Positions 37,190 to 46,493 of a stretch of DNA of 64,000 nt are shown piece after piece (position 1 is the first letter of the stretch; the number at the start of each line of letters is the position of its first letter). Location of the stretch: positions 620,001 to 684,000 of the forward strand of contig NZ_ADVG01000002.1 of assembly GCF_000178855.1 (NCBI RefSeq), written 5' to 3'. The stretch comes from Ktedonobacter racemifer DSM 44963 (lineage in GTDB: Bacteria > Chloroflexota > Ktedonobacteria > Ktedonobacterales > Ktedonobacteraceae). The notes beneath the pieces are model-generated. The model was not told where the DNA came from. It made no database searches and worked only from the letters and a program-made list of their open reading frames with translations. The translations under genes were made by a program, and so were the position numbers.

Positions 37190-37227
37190 ATTCGCTATCC
37201 GGCGTGATATCACCCCGGATAGCGAAT
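37190..37227. terminator. 38-bp palindrome after the beta-helix gene
   Basis: ATTCGCTATCCGG and CCGGATAGCGAAT are perfect arms; the centre (GTGAT/ATCAC) also pairs, with one C/C mismatch. It begins 22 nt past the stop of the gene at 37249. Confidence 0.65.
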
Positions 37228-37248
37228 GTTGAGCCTATGCGAACCAGC

Positions 37249-39417
37249 TTAGGGGTAGCTGACCTGGTCAGCGACATTGGTGCTGGAGTTCGATGGACCG
37301 CCAGTCGTGTTGATAATGTGAGTAATCGTGCCGGTTCCGCCCAGCGAGACGGTGACCATATCGTGGAACTGGACCCCGGAGGTAGTGGGAACCTCAAAGG
37401 AATGATCCTCGACCACGCCAGGATTCACATTGAAGTAGCAGTAGCTGCCCAATCCCCATGCCTGGTGGCTGGTAACGGCATTCGCCACCTTGTAGGCCGC
37501 GAAGCCGTTGGTACTGCCGTTCATCCAGGCTGCTTGATTGGGTGGATCGTAGGGGAGTTCGTTCTGGAAGAAGTAGGTACGGCCACCGTTACCGTTCCAG
37601 ATGACCTGGTACTGCTGATAATGCTCGACGAACAGGCCATACGCGGTCACGTTATTGCCATTGACAATCAGGCCATTGGCGGCGGTATTGATGGTCCAAC
37701 CAACGCTATTGGCGTTGCCATGGTCCGCGCGCCAGAGCCAGAGGTCATCGAGAATGACATCATTACTGTTGATCACCAGGCTCTGAGTGGCCCGCCCGGC
37801 TGCGGCGCCGCCAATCCTGAAGAAGACATCGCTCAGCAGCGTTGGGTTGGCCGCGTGACTCTGTGAAGATCCACTCGGGCCAACTTGCAACAGAACTGGC
37901 GAGTTGGCCGAGCCCGCGTCAAAGAGCAGGCCCGCGATCGAGACGCCATCGACATCGGCGACGGTCATAGGGATGATCCCATTTTGCGGTTGCAGCGTGG
38001 CCAGGCCTAGGCCAAGGACCACCGTGTTCGCACGCGTCACCTGAATTGTATTGCTGAGGGAATAGATGCCGGGCGTGAAGAGCAGGTTTAACCCCTGCGA
38101 GAGCGCGTTATTGAGCGTCGTCGAGGTATCGCCTGGCTGGGCAATATAGAACTGACTGAGGGGGATGGATGTTCCGGCTGGCGACCCACTCGCCCAGCTT
38201 GTCCCCTGGGCGTTGGTCCGCAGCGTGGGAACAAAGACCTGGTAGTTGCCGGACTGATCGATATACAGAAACGGCTTTTCTCGTATTACAGGTGCCTGGC
38301 CAACTACGGTGTATGGTGGATGAGGAAAGCTTTGTCCCGGTGCGCCGTTGACCCCAACGAAGACCATGTTCCAGTTGGAGCCAGTCCAGCTCCCCAACTG
38401 GTCATTCCTGGACAGCCACTGCTGTTGCGAACCCGAGTTGACCTGGCCCGTGACATTCGTATCAGCCAGGAAGCCACCACTAGACCAGCCACCGTCATCC
38501 AGTTGCATGTTTCCATGCACATCCATGCGGCGGAAAGGCGCGGCCTGCGACACCGCCCAGACGTTGGTGCCCGTGGGAGGAATCACGGCCATGTTCTCGG
38601 CCCCGCGCCAAAAGTTCAGGGTGGCGTTCCCCTGCATCCAGGCGGCTGAGACATGAACCGCGCCATTGATCGTCACATCGTCGGGCAGATAGCCAAGCCC
38701 CAGCGCCTGCGTATAGAAGCCAAGGTTGACATCAACGTTGTAGACGCCCGGCTTGAAGAGGAAGGCATAGCGATTCGTGCCAAATTGATTACTCTGCTGT
38801 TGATTGAAGACCGACGTCAAGGTGTTTTGAATCGTTGCACTGGACATCGTGGGATCAAAAACATACACATTGGGACCAAAATTCGGCGTCCCGGGTCCGC
38901 TGACCAGTCCCCAGCGGAACTGTTCCCACCCCTGAATCTGCGTTATGTTGGCATCTAGAGGTGTATTGGTCTGATCAGTGCGCGCACTCACATAGTTACC
39001 ATTGGCCGCCGACTGTAAAGCAATCGTTCCATTGCTCTGCGGCAACCAGCTAAATTGCTCCCACCCTTGCACTTGAGTTGCGGTAGCCTGCAAGGGAACA
39101 TTCGTCTGACTGATGCGCGCACTCACATAATTATTGTTGGCGTGTGCGCGCAAAGCAATAAGACCGTTGCCAGCATCAACGACATCAAACTCCTCCCAGG
39201 CCTGGACCTGGGTTGCTGTGGCCTGCAAGGGAGCATTCGTCTGATTGATGCGCGCACTCACATAACTGTTGTTATTTGTTGTCTGGAGCCAGATCGTCTG
39301 GCCGATAGGGGCAGAGGCAGCATATGTGGTATGCGAGCCCATGACCTCGGGTAATAGGCCCAGAGAACCTACCACAATGGCAGAGCCAGCCAGGAAACGT
39401 CGTCGAGAAACTCTCAT
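37249..39417 (-). CDS. Tat-exported protein: beta-trefoil repeats plus pectate-lyase-like beta-helix
   Basis: 722 residues from ATG 39417 (GGAGGAAAG upstream). A twin-arginine signal is visible ('SRRRFLAGSAIVVGSLGLLP'). Residues about 45-185 hold three repeats of 'NNNYVSAR.NQTN.PLQA.ATQVQGWEQF', a fascin-like beta-trefoil carbohydrate-binding unit. The rest has two pectate-lyase/GH55-like beta-helix halves ('LLFTPGIYSLSNTIQVTRANTVVLGLG', 'LVINSNDVILDDLWLWRADHG'). Such proteins bind or degrade beta-glucans. Database names such as 'adenylyl cyclase' or 'coagulation factor 5/8' for relatives are not supported by these motifs. It pairs functionally with the GH18 protein next to it. Confidence 0.8.
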   Translation of the reverse strand: MRVSRRRFLAGSAIVVGSLGLLPEVMGSHTTYAASAPIGQTIWLQTTNNNSYVSARINQTNAPLQATATQVQAWEEFDVVDAGNGLIALRAHANNNYVSARISQTNVPLQATATQVQGWEQFSWLPQSNGTIALQSAANGNYVSARTDQTNTPLDANITQIQGWEQFRWGLVSGPGTPNFGPNVYVFDPTMSSATIQNTLTSVFNQQQSNQFGTNRYAFLFKPGVYNVDVNLGFYTQALGLGYLPDDVTINGAVHVSAAWMQGNATLNFWRGAENMAVIPPTGTNVWAVSQAAPFRRMDVHGNMQLDDGGWSSGGFLADTNVTGQVNSGSQQQWLSRNDQLGSWTGSNWNMVFVGVNGAPGQSFPHPPYTVVGQAPVIREKPFLYIDQSGNYQVFVPTLRTNAQGTSWASGSPAGTSIPLSQFYIAQPGDTSTTLNNALSQGLNLLFTPGIYSLSNTIQVTRANTVVLGLGLATLQPQNGIIPMTVADVDGVSIAGLLFDAGSANSPVLLQVGPSGSSQSHAANPTLLSDVFFRIGGAAAGRATQSLVINSNDVILDDLWLWRADHGNANSVGWTINTAANGLIVNGNNVTAYGLFVEHYQQYQVIWNGNGGRTYFFQNELPYDPPNQAAWMNGSTNGFAAYKVANAVTSHQAWGLGSYCYFNVNPGVVEDHSFEVPTTSGVQFHDMVTVSLGGTGTITHIINTTGGPSNSSTNVADQVSYP

Positions 39418-39765
39418 CGTACTTTCCTCCATGAAAGGCGAGAAATAAACCTGGAAGTCCCGCGTCTTGAGGGACTGGGAAGGTGTCACCAGCGAAAAGA
39501 AAGAGGGGAACGGAAACAAAGGGGAATTTTTGTGAAAGGAATAGACATATTTCCTCCTTGAAATATCTAGCAAACGCGGCATTCTCTGTTAGCAAGCTCT
39601 TGCCTGGAGGCCTTTCCGCTTCATGCGTACTTGTTCACCTGGCGTTTCGCTCACAGCATGCCAAATAACCTCTAGAGAGAGAATACCATGCTTCTAAGCA
39701 TAAGGTCAATATATCTATACCACCATACAAGATCTCGTAGCGGTGAGATTTACAGAGAACGGCCC
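39418..39765. other. Intergenic region upstream of the beta-helix gene
   Basis: About 350 nt with no convincing gene. It should hold the promoter of the gene at 37249. A small palindrome, ATGCTT-CT-AAGCAT, lies at 39687-39700. Confidence 0.5.
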
Positions 39766-39800
39766 AGAAAGCCCCGCTCTTTCTAAGGCGGGGATGAATG
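39766..39800 (+). repeat. Left-end hairpin of the decayed tnpB element
   Basis: AGAAAGCCCCGC-TCTTTCTAA-GGCGGGGATGAA, closely like the end of the related element at 868-899. It marks the left border of an element of roughly 39760-41765. Confidence 0.55.
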
Positions 39801-39898
39801 GGCGTTCCTTTCGGGCTGGTTGGGTGGAGAGGAAGCATCGCTCTTCTTTCGCACTGTGTTCTCCACAGGATGAAGAACGATTATCGTCTTGTATTGTC

Positions 39899-40063
39899 TC
39901 ACGCTTGCGCGCGAAGCTCATGGAAGTCAGAGCGCCGGATCCGGTATCCTCCTCTTCGACCTACCTGAAGAGCGCGGAGTTGCTTCTCACGAATCCATTT
40001 CCGAACGGTACATCGTCGAGTGACCGGAAGAAGCCTGCTCAACTGGAATAGCTGTGTAGGCAT
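39899..40063 (-). CDS. Small excisionase-type helix-turn-helix protein, 54 aa
   Basis: ATG 40063 to TGA 39899. It reads 'QLFQLSRLLPVTRRCTVRKW', then 'IREKQLRALQVGRRGGYRIR', then 'RSDFHEL': the winged helix-turn-helix of the excisionase/MerR-like family. It lies inside the tnpB element, between the left end and tnpB, on the opposite strand. The related element at the window start has no room for it. The ribosome site is weak. It may be a small regulator or the remnant of a larger gene. Confidence 0.5.
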   Translation of the reverse strand: MPTQLFQLSRLLPVTRRCTVRKWIREKQLRALQVGRRGGYRIRRSDFHELRAQA

Positions 40064-40148
40064 GTGAACGTGGAGAAAGACACGAGGGACGGGCAGTAAT
40101 CCCCTCTCTTTCTGAAGAGATATTCTGCATTGGAAGGCAACGCACATC

Positions 40149-41723
40149 ATGAAGCGAGCCCGCGACACCGACCTTTCTTCTCGAACTCCCTCTCCAGATC
40201 GATTGGAGCCAGGAACACCATGTACGTGCGCACCTGGAAGCGGCTCGGTGCCTCTACAACGCTCTGCTTGCTGAAGCCATGAAGCGGCTCCGATGCATGC
40301 GCAATGATCCTCTGCATGGAACAAGGCGCGGGCTCTCCCACGCTCGCACAAACAGCAACGCGCTCAGGCTTTTTCTGCCTTACGTAAGAAGTATCACTTC
40401 TCCGAATACGAGCTACACGAGTATGCCAAGCGTGCCCGTGTCTCGTGGATCGCTGATCACATCGAGAGCACGATGGCTCAAACCCTTGCGACTCGCGCCT
40501 ATCAGGCGGTCAACCGGGTCTGTGTTGGGAAAGCCACACGAGTACGCTTCCGCAGCAAGGGACGTGGCATCGATAGCGTGGAGGGCAAACGCAACGATGT
40601 CGGCATGCGCTTCGTATGTGATCCCAATGCGGGCGATGGCGGCTTCCTGATCTGGAACCAAGAGGTCATCCCAGCCATCATCGACTGGGGAGACCCGGTG
40701 GTGCAGCATGGCATGCGCCACCCCATCAAGTATGTGCGCCTGGTTCGCCGCAAAGCTTCCTCACCACAGGCACAGGGAGCCGATAAAGACAGCAATCGTT
40801 ATTCCGTGCAATTGGTTTTAGAGGGCCATGCCTTCGTCAAACCGAAGCATGAGGAGGGAGGCAAAGACACGATTGGCCTGGATATTGGCCCATCGACCCT
40901 CGCTCTTGTCCCTCGTCGAGCAAAGGCGGACCTGGTCACGTTCTGCCAGGAGCTTTCCCCCAATGCCAGCAAAAAACGCCGGTTGCAGCGCAAGATGGAC
41001 CGGCAAAGACGCGCCACGAATCCCAACAATTACGACGAAAAGGGCCGTGTCAAAAAGGGCAAGGGTCGTCTCAAATGGAGGGAGAGTAAGCGATACCAGG
41101 CGACCAGGAGACAACACGCCACGACCGAAAGACGGCTGGCTGCTCACCGCAAGAGTCTGCATGGACACCTGGCTCATCGCATCGCTTCGGTGGGCACCAC
41201 GATCACCATAGAGAAAACCTCGTTCAAAGGATGGCAGAAGCAGTATGGTCGGAGCATCGGACTTCGCGCACCAGGGATGTTTCTAGCGCATTTGACTCGC
41301 ATAGTTGCAAAAACTGGCGGCACCCTGCGCGAAGTTTCAGCCTACCAGACCAAACTGTCTCAGTACTGCCAGAAGTCGGGGCAGTATCACAAGAAGCCAC
41401 GATCACAGCGTTGGCACCGTTGTGAGTGCGGGTTGGGACCAGTGCAACGTGATCTGTATTCGGCCTTCCTGATTGCCCACCTGGAACCTGAGCAAACAAC
41501 ACCCTCCATCACCCAGCCTGTCTGGGAAGGTGCGGAGCCGCGCCTGCGAGCCGTGATGGAGGATCTGCAACAACGTGCGAATGAAGGGGAGCCATTCCCC
41601 CGAAGCATGGGCGTGTCGGCTTCTGGCAAAGCTGCCCGTGCCAGAGCGCGTCGGCTGAAAAGTCCTGCCTATCTCCACCAAGAGCCGGTTTCTCCTTCGG
41701 GAGAGGCCGGAAACGGTGGGTGA
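40149..41723 (+). pseudogene. tnpB: tnpB with two frameshifts
   Basis: Starts at ATG 40149, but the coding frame 'SEPATPTFLLELPLQIDW' is shifted by one A immediately after it. It stays in frame to 'KRLRCMRND' near 40305, then resumes in another frame as 'SAWNKARALPRSHKQQRAQAFSALRK' through to TGA 41723. RuvC motifs follow: 'IGLDIGPSTLALV', 'ITIEKTSFKGW' and 'GPVQRDLYSAF'. The first zinc-finger pair reads 'CQKS', so one Cys is lost. It is homologous to the partial TnpB at 1-720. A 3' non-coding region to about 41765 probably encoded the guide RNA. Confidence 0.85.
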
Positions 41724-41935
41724 GGAACAGGAACCTCCGTGCATGTATGCCGGAGAGGCCTCAGTCTAGATCTTTCATGCCTTAGAAAAAAGGCTGCTTC
41801 GCAAGCACTTCTATCGATTCAAAATCAGTCTTGCTTGTGATGAGAAGAGATGCCAGGCCTGGCAAGAGGGCAAACAGCTCTTGACGAGTTTTCTAAATCA
41901 ACCTTACAATGTTTCTGCATATAACGATAAAAACC

Positions 41936-41955
41936 AGGCAGGAACGTTCCTGCCT
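41936..41955. promoter_or_regulatory. 20-bp perfect palindrome before the kinase-TPR gene
   Basis: AGGCAGGAACGTTCCTGCCT, 25 nt upstream of the start codon. It may be an operator or a 5' UTR hairpin. Confidence 0.4.
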
Positions 41956-41980
41956 TAAGCAGCGTTGTGGAGGATACAGA

Positions 41981-44542
41981 ATGCTCACGGCCATTGCTTC
42001 TCAGATCGGCCCCTATCGCCTCAAACGCCAGATTGGTTCAGGCGGCTTTGGGAAGGTATTTCTCGCGGAACATACCACAAAGCAGACTCAGGTCGCTCTC
42101 AAAGTACTCCATACTTTCTCTGATGACGACGAGGAAGAGAAAGAAGCCTATGCAGAGGCTGTCGCAGCTTTTCAGCAGGAATTCCGCATATTGCAACAAA
42201 TGCAACACACCCATATTGTGCATGTGCTGGATGGCCAGTTGGAGGGAGAAACACCGTATGTGGCGATGGAGTACTGCTCCTATGGAGCCTTTGCGCGGCG
42301 TTATCCTCTAGGGGTAATTTTCCCGCTGGCCCTGATTGTCTCACGCGTGCGCCAGGTCGCGTCAGCACTGCATTACGCTCATGAACTGGGAGTAATTCAT
42401 CGTGATGTGAAGCCACAAAATATGCTGTTCGGGGTCAACGAGGAAATCTTGCTCAGTGACTTTGGGCTGGCGGCGCTTACGCACAAGGGTGACGGTGATC
42501 CCGATGATCCCTACCGCTTCTCCGGCACTCTATACTATATGGCACCTGAGCAGTTCTTCGGGTCTCCGATCCCCAACAGCGATCAATATGCCCTTGGCGT
42601 GACCGTCTACAACTGGCTAAGCGGCAACTTTCCTTTTTATGGCTCGACCCACCAGTTTGCCGCGTATTTCCAGGGAGCAACGCCGCCCCTACCATTGGGC
42701 GACCAGATTCCCGATCTGCCTGCTGGCGCCGAAGCGGTAATCATGCGAGCCCTGGCGATAAACCCCGATGAGCGTTATCCCAACGTCATGGCCTTCGCAG
42801 ATGCCCTGGAAGAAGCCAGCCAGGCCAAAGCTGATTTTTATGCCCTGCCCATTGACTGGGCGCAGGAAGCCAGTGCCCAGCTTTGGGCCGACCAGGCGCT
42901 GGTGCTCCATGACGCCAAACGCTACGAAGAGGCCAAAGAGACCTGTAGTCGTGCGCTAGCGCTCAATCCCCGTTTCTACGAGGCCTATGCCCACCGGGCT
43001 CTGATCAAATATGAGCTCAAAGACTACGCCGCGGCGCTAGAAGATCTAAATCATGTGGTTGAGTTCGCTCCCGACCTACAAGTCGCGTATAAATATCGCG
43101 CCCTGGTCTATCACAAGTTGGAACAATTTGAGCAGGCCATCGCCAACCAGACCCACATCCTTGAACGTGATGATGCGGACGCGGTTATGTATAATAATCG
43201 CGGCTATGCCTATCAAAGGTTGGAGCAGTTCCAGGCGGCGCTCGCGGACTTTCAGCAGGCCATTACGCTTTTCCCACGTTTCGCCCTCGCGTATGCCAAT
43301 CAGGCTGGAGTCTACCGTGAACTTGGCGAATTCCAGAAGGCGCAGGACAATATCCAGCAGGCCCTGGAACTAGAGCCAACCCTGGTTCTCGCGTACAACG
43401 AGCAGGCAATGTTATTGCATAAACTTGGCAGACATGAAGAGGCGCTGGCCTGCATCAGGCACGCACAGGAAATAAACCCGCATGATACTCACACCTGGGT
43501 CGCGCTGGGTGGGATTTCCTATGATCTCGAAGAGTATGAGCAGGCCCGTATCGCTTTTACCCGAGCGTTGGAACTGGAGCCGGCATCTGCTGATGGCTGG
43601 TATCTTCTTGGTTGCATATCTATCAAACTCGGGGATTACTCACGTGCGTTAGAAGAGCTTTCGCAAGCAGCGAAGGTTCGTCCAACCTACACGCGTGCCT
43701 ATCATGAGCGCGCCCTGCTGTTGTATACCTTGCAGCAATATGAGCAGGCGCTGGTGGAGTTTGAGAAAGCGTTTGCACTCGATCCGACAAATGCAAAGTA
43801 CTGGTCTGAGTTCACCTCGCTGCTTCTCAAGCTGGGGGGAAACGACCTGGTTCGAGACATGTTGCTGCGCGTCATCCAGCGCCATCCAACGCTCTCCGAA
43901 GCCTGGTTTCAACTGGCATCGTGTTCCGCGTATAACGACCGTTTTGTCTCAGCGCACCAGCAATATAGCAGAGCACTTAAATTCAATCCCCATAACGCCT
44001 TTGCCTACGCCATGCGCGCTCTGTGCAACCTGGAGATGAAGCACTATAATAGCGCGCTCGTCGATTGTCGCAGAGCCAGCGCGCTTGATCCCGAGCACTA
44101 TCTCCCCTGGCAGACACGCGGAAACGTTTTTCTGGCAATTGGTCAGAATGACAGGGCCTACCAGGCTTTTAGCCAGTTGATCGAAAGAAACCCAGATGAT
44201 GCTGCCAACTGGCAGACACGCGCCACAGCCTCGTATCAAGCACACAATTATGCACAGGCCATTGCCGACTGCACCCAGGCGCTCACGTTGGATGAAGAAC
44301 TTGCTGAAGCCTACTTGACCCGAGCACAGAGTCAACGAGAACTCGCGCATCTTACTGAGGCCATAGCGGATTATCAAAACTACCTGGCCGCCAGCCCTAA
44401 AGATATGGAGGCCTGGAGACAATTGGAGCAGGTCTATGAGATGCTCGGAGATCCTGATCGAGCGCTGGCAGCGCATCAGCAGGCCGAGCAACTGATGACA
44501 TCGTCGCATGCATTGGTAGAGCAACAGAGCGAAGGCAAGTAA
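41981..44542 (+). CDS. Ser/Thr protein kinase with C-terminal TPR array
   Basis: 853 residues from ATG 41981 (GGAGGATACAG upstream). The kinase domain covers about residues 10-280: glycine loop 'IGSGGFGKVFLAEH', lysine in 'VALKVLH', 'VIHRDVKPQNML' (HRD), 'LSDFGLAAL' (DFG), 'SGTLYYMAPEQF'. The remaining 570 residues are about fifteen tetratricopeptide repeats ('AYAHRALIKYELKDYAAALEDL'). No membrane segment is seen, so it is probably cytosolic. TPRs would bind partner proteins or substrates. It is monocistronic, with a palindrome just upstream. Confidence 0.9.
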   Translation: MLTAIASQIGPYRLKRQIGSGGFGKVFLAEHTTKQTQVALKVLHTFSDDDEEEKEAYAEAVAAFQQEFRILQQMQHTHIVHVLDGQLEGETPYVAMEYCSYGAFARRYPLGVIFPLALIVSRVRQVASALHYAHELGVIHRDVKPQNMLFGVNEEILLSDFGLAALTHKGDGDPDDPYRFSGTLYYMAPEQFFGSPIPNSDQYALGVTVYNWLSGNFPFYGSTHQFAAYFQGATPPLPLGDQIPDLPAGAEAVIMRALAINPDERYPNVMAFADALEEASQAKADFYALPIDWAQEASAQLWADQALVLHDAKRYEEAKETCSRALALNPRFYEAYAHRALIKYELKDYAAALEDLNHVVEFAPDLQVAYKYRALVYHKLEQFEQAIANQTHILERDDADAVMYNNRGYAYQRLEQFQAALADFQQAITLFPRFALAYANQAGVYRELGEFQKAQDNIQQALELEPTLVLAYNEQAMLLHKLGRHEEALACIRHAQEINPHDTHTWVALGGISYDLEEYEQARIAFTRALELEPASADGWYLLGCISIKLGDYSRALEELSQAAKVRPTYTRAYHERALLLYTLQQYEQALVEFEKAFALDPTNAKYWSEFTSLLLKLGGNDLVRDMLLRVIQRHPTLSEAWFQLASCSAYNDRFVSAHQQYSRALKFNPHNAFAYAMRALCNLEMKHYNSALVDCRRASALDPEHYLPWQTRGNVFLAIGQNDRAYQAFSQLIERNPDDAANWQTRATASYQAHNYAQAIADCTQALTLDEELAEAYLTRAQSQRELAHLTEAIADYQNYLAASPKDMEAWRQLEQVYEMLGDPDRALAAHQQAEQLMTSSHALVEQQSEGK

Positions 44543-44608
44543 CCGGTAGAGATTGCACAAAGCAGCCAGGTGGTGTGAGAAACCGTTCGCAAGAAATGAT
44601 GCCATATA

Positions 44609-44640
44609 TTGACAAATGTAGCCATTTATAGTACATTTGT
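44609..44640 (+). promoter_or_regulatory. Promoter and inverted repeat of the IS607-type tnpA
   Basis: TTGACA (44609-44614), 17-nt spacer, TACATT (44632-44637), then ATG at 44644: the predicted transcript would start at or next to the ATG, so it may be leaderless. Overlapping it, ACAAATGTA (44612-44620) and TACATTTGT (44632-44640) form a perfect 9-bp inverted repeat that could be the binding site of the encoded recombinase. Confidence 0.55.
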
Positions 44641-44643
44641 TGT

Positions 44644-45216
44644 ATGAATTTGAGTCAATACGCAAAACAACAAGGCATTAGTTACCGAACGGCGTTTCGT
44701 TGGTGGCAAGCTGGTCAAATCAAGGGCTACCAAGCCCCTTCTGGAACGATTCTTGTCACTCCAGAAGAGCCAACTACTCAGGCCGAAAAGATAGCCATTT
44801 ACGCTCGTGTTTCGACGAGGGAGCGTAAAGACAACCTAGAACGACAAGTTGAACGCTTGAGTTCCTATTGTGCTGCAAAAGGCTATCAAATCAGCCTGAG
44901 TGTCAAAGAGATTGCTTCAGGGGTCAACGACAGTCATCCCAAGTTGCTCTCTCTTCTGAAGGATACCAGCATTACCCGCATTGTGGTTGAGCACCGTGAT
45001 CGTCTGACGCGCTTTGGATTTCACTACCTTGAAATGCTTTTAGCGATCCAAGGGCGAACTATTGAGGTTGTGAATCAAGCAGAGGATGATAAAGAAGACT
45101 TGATGGCTGATTTGACGGCTATCTTGTATTCGTTCACCGCACGGATGTATGGGCAACGCCGTGCTAAACGCAAGACAGAGAAAATGGTCAGGGAATTAGA
45201 AGCAAAGGACGAGTAA
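44644..45216 (+). CDS. tnpA: IS607-family serine recombinase TnpA
   Basis: 190 residues. An N-terminal MerR-like helix-turn-helix ('LSQYAKQQGISYRTAFRWWQAGQIKGY') precedes a serine-recombinase catalytic domain ('IAIYARVSTRERKDNLERQVERL', active Ser in 'RVST'; 'VVEHRDRLTRFGFHYLE'). This domain order, reversed relative to resolvases, is the IS607 hallmark. It catalyses transposition of the element. TnpB follows after 2 nt. Confidence 0.93.
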   Translation: MNLSQYAKQQGISYRTAFRWWQAGQIKGYQAPSGTILVTPEEPTTQAEKIAIYARVSTRERKDNLERQVERLSSYCAAKGYQISLSVKEIASGVNDSHPKLLSLLKDTSITRIVVEHRDRLTRFGFHYLEMLLAIQGRTIEVVNQAEDDKEDLMADLTAILYSFTARMYGQRRAKRKTEKMVRELEAKDE

Positions 45217-45218
45217 GG

Positions 45219-45878
45219 ATGCAACTGGTCGAACGTCATTTCATTCATCAAGGCGATGTGCGCTATGCTGCCATCGATGCTGCGTCCTTTGCTTCCAAGA
45301 ACCTCTACAATCTGGCAAACTATCACATGCGCCAGGCGTTCATTCAGACTGGAAAGTACCTGGGATATGCAGAGGTCTATCATCTGGTCAAGCACACTGA
45401 TGCCTACAAAGCCTTGCCGCGTAAGGTAAGCAATGATGTTTTGCGTTTGCTTGAGAAGAACTGGAAGGCATTTCGCAAAGGGCTTGCAGCGTGGTTTGAA
45501 GACCCTTCAAAGTTCTTAGGTCGCCCCAAGTTGCCAAAATACAAACACAAACACAAAGGGCGAAACATTCTCGTCTATGATATTCAGGCCATCTCAAAAA
45601 AGGCCCTCAAGAAAGGAATGGTGGCCCCATCACAACTCGGTCTTGAAATTCCGACCAAACATCCTCACGTCAATCAAGTTCGCATGGTTCCTCGCAATGG
45701 CTTCTATGTGATAGAGATTGTCTATGAGCAGGAGCCAAAACCGGCTGTCGTTGACCCTTTGCTTGTGGCTGGTATTGATATTGGGTTGAACAATTTGGCG
45801 ACGCTAACTTCAAACAAAGCAGGCTTTGAGCCTGTGCTTGTTAACGGGCGTCCCCTGAAAAGTATCAATCAGTGCTAC
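45219..45878 (+). CDS. tnpB: TnpB, 5' exon (IS607-type element)
   Basis: 220 codons from ATG 45219, ending '...GRPLKSINQCY' at the intron. RuvC-I is 'AGIDIGLNNLATLTSN' (Asp). Unspliced, the frame would run 11 codons into the intron and stop at 45911. Exact removal of 45879-48297 joins it to 'NKERSRLQSHLSKHERFTS', giving a 400-residue TnpB, the normal length. The gene therefore appears functional if the intron splices. Confidence 0.88.
45867..45878 (+). other. Intron target: IBS2 + IBS1
   Basis: AATCAG (IBS2) followed by TGCTAC (IBS1), the last 12 exon bases. They pair with CTGATT at 45954-45959 (EBS2, 6 of 6) and GTAGCG at 46020-46025 (EBS1, 5 Watson-Crick plus one G-U). The same exon bases precede copy 1. 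Confidence 0.7.
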
Positions 45879-46493
45879 GTGCGATCCGTTCAGCCGAAAC
45901 TTGCTGGATAAGTAAGGGGAAGGCTGGCAAGACATTGATCAATGTCTTGATAACTGATTATCTGACGTGAGGTGCAATTCCTCACCTGTGAAGTGAGCAC
46001 GGAAAGACGATGCCCTACGGTAGCGACTGGTCCTCAATCCGTAAAGCGGGTATCCAGGAGAGGAAACTGCTAGTCTGAAGCAGACCCATCTCCGAGTCAG
46101 GCGGCTATGGTTAGTAGTTCATTCAACAGAATGAATAACGCGAATGTGCAACGGAACCATCGTTAGGTTGAACAAGTCAAACAGGCTGATAGACTTGACC
46201 AAAAGGTAAGGTACCAATCTGCGAAACAATGGAGAAAGTGAAAGGGTAGTGTAGTGATACCCTGCCTCACTCACTAGCGTACCCGGTGGATAGCACAAAC
46301 CTACGGCAGCGCAAAACAGATAATCGGAACGGAGTAACTCGAAGGTACGCTCTCATTGGAGGTCGATACGATGAGCAGGAAACCATCCGCAAGCTGCCTC
46401 CGAGAAGGATTGCCTAAAAAGCCAATGCCTGGGGTAATGCCCAGGATATGCTGACGTAGGCACGGTAACATGGAATGAAGAGAAACGAGTAGT

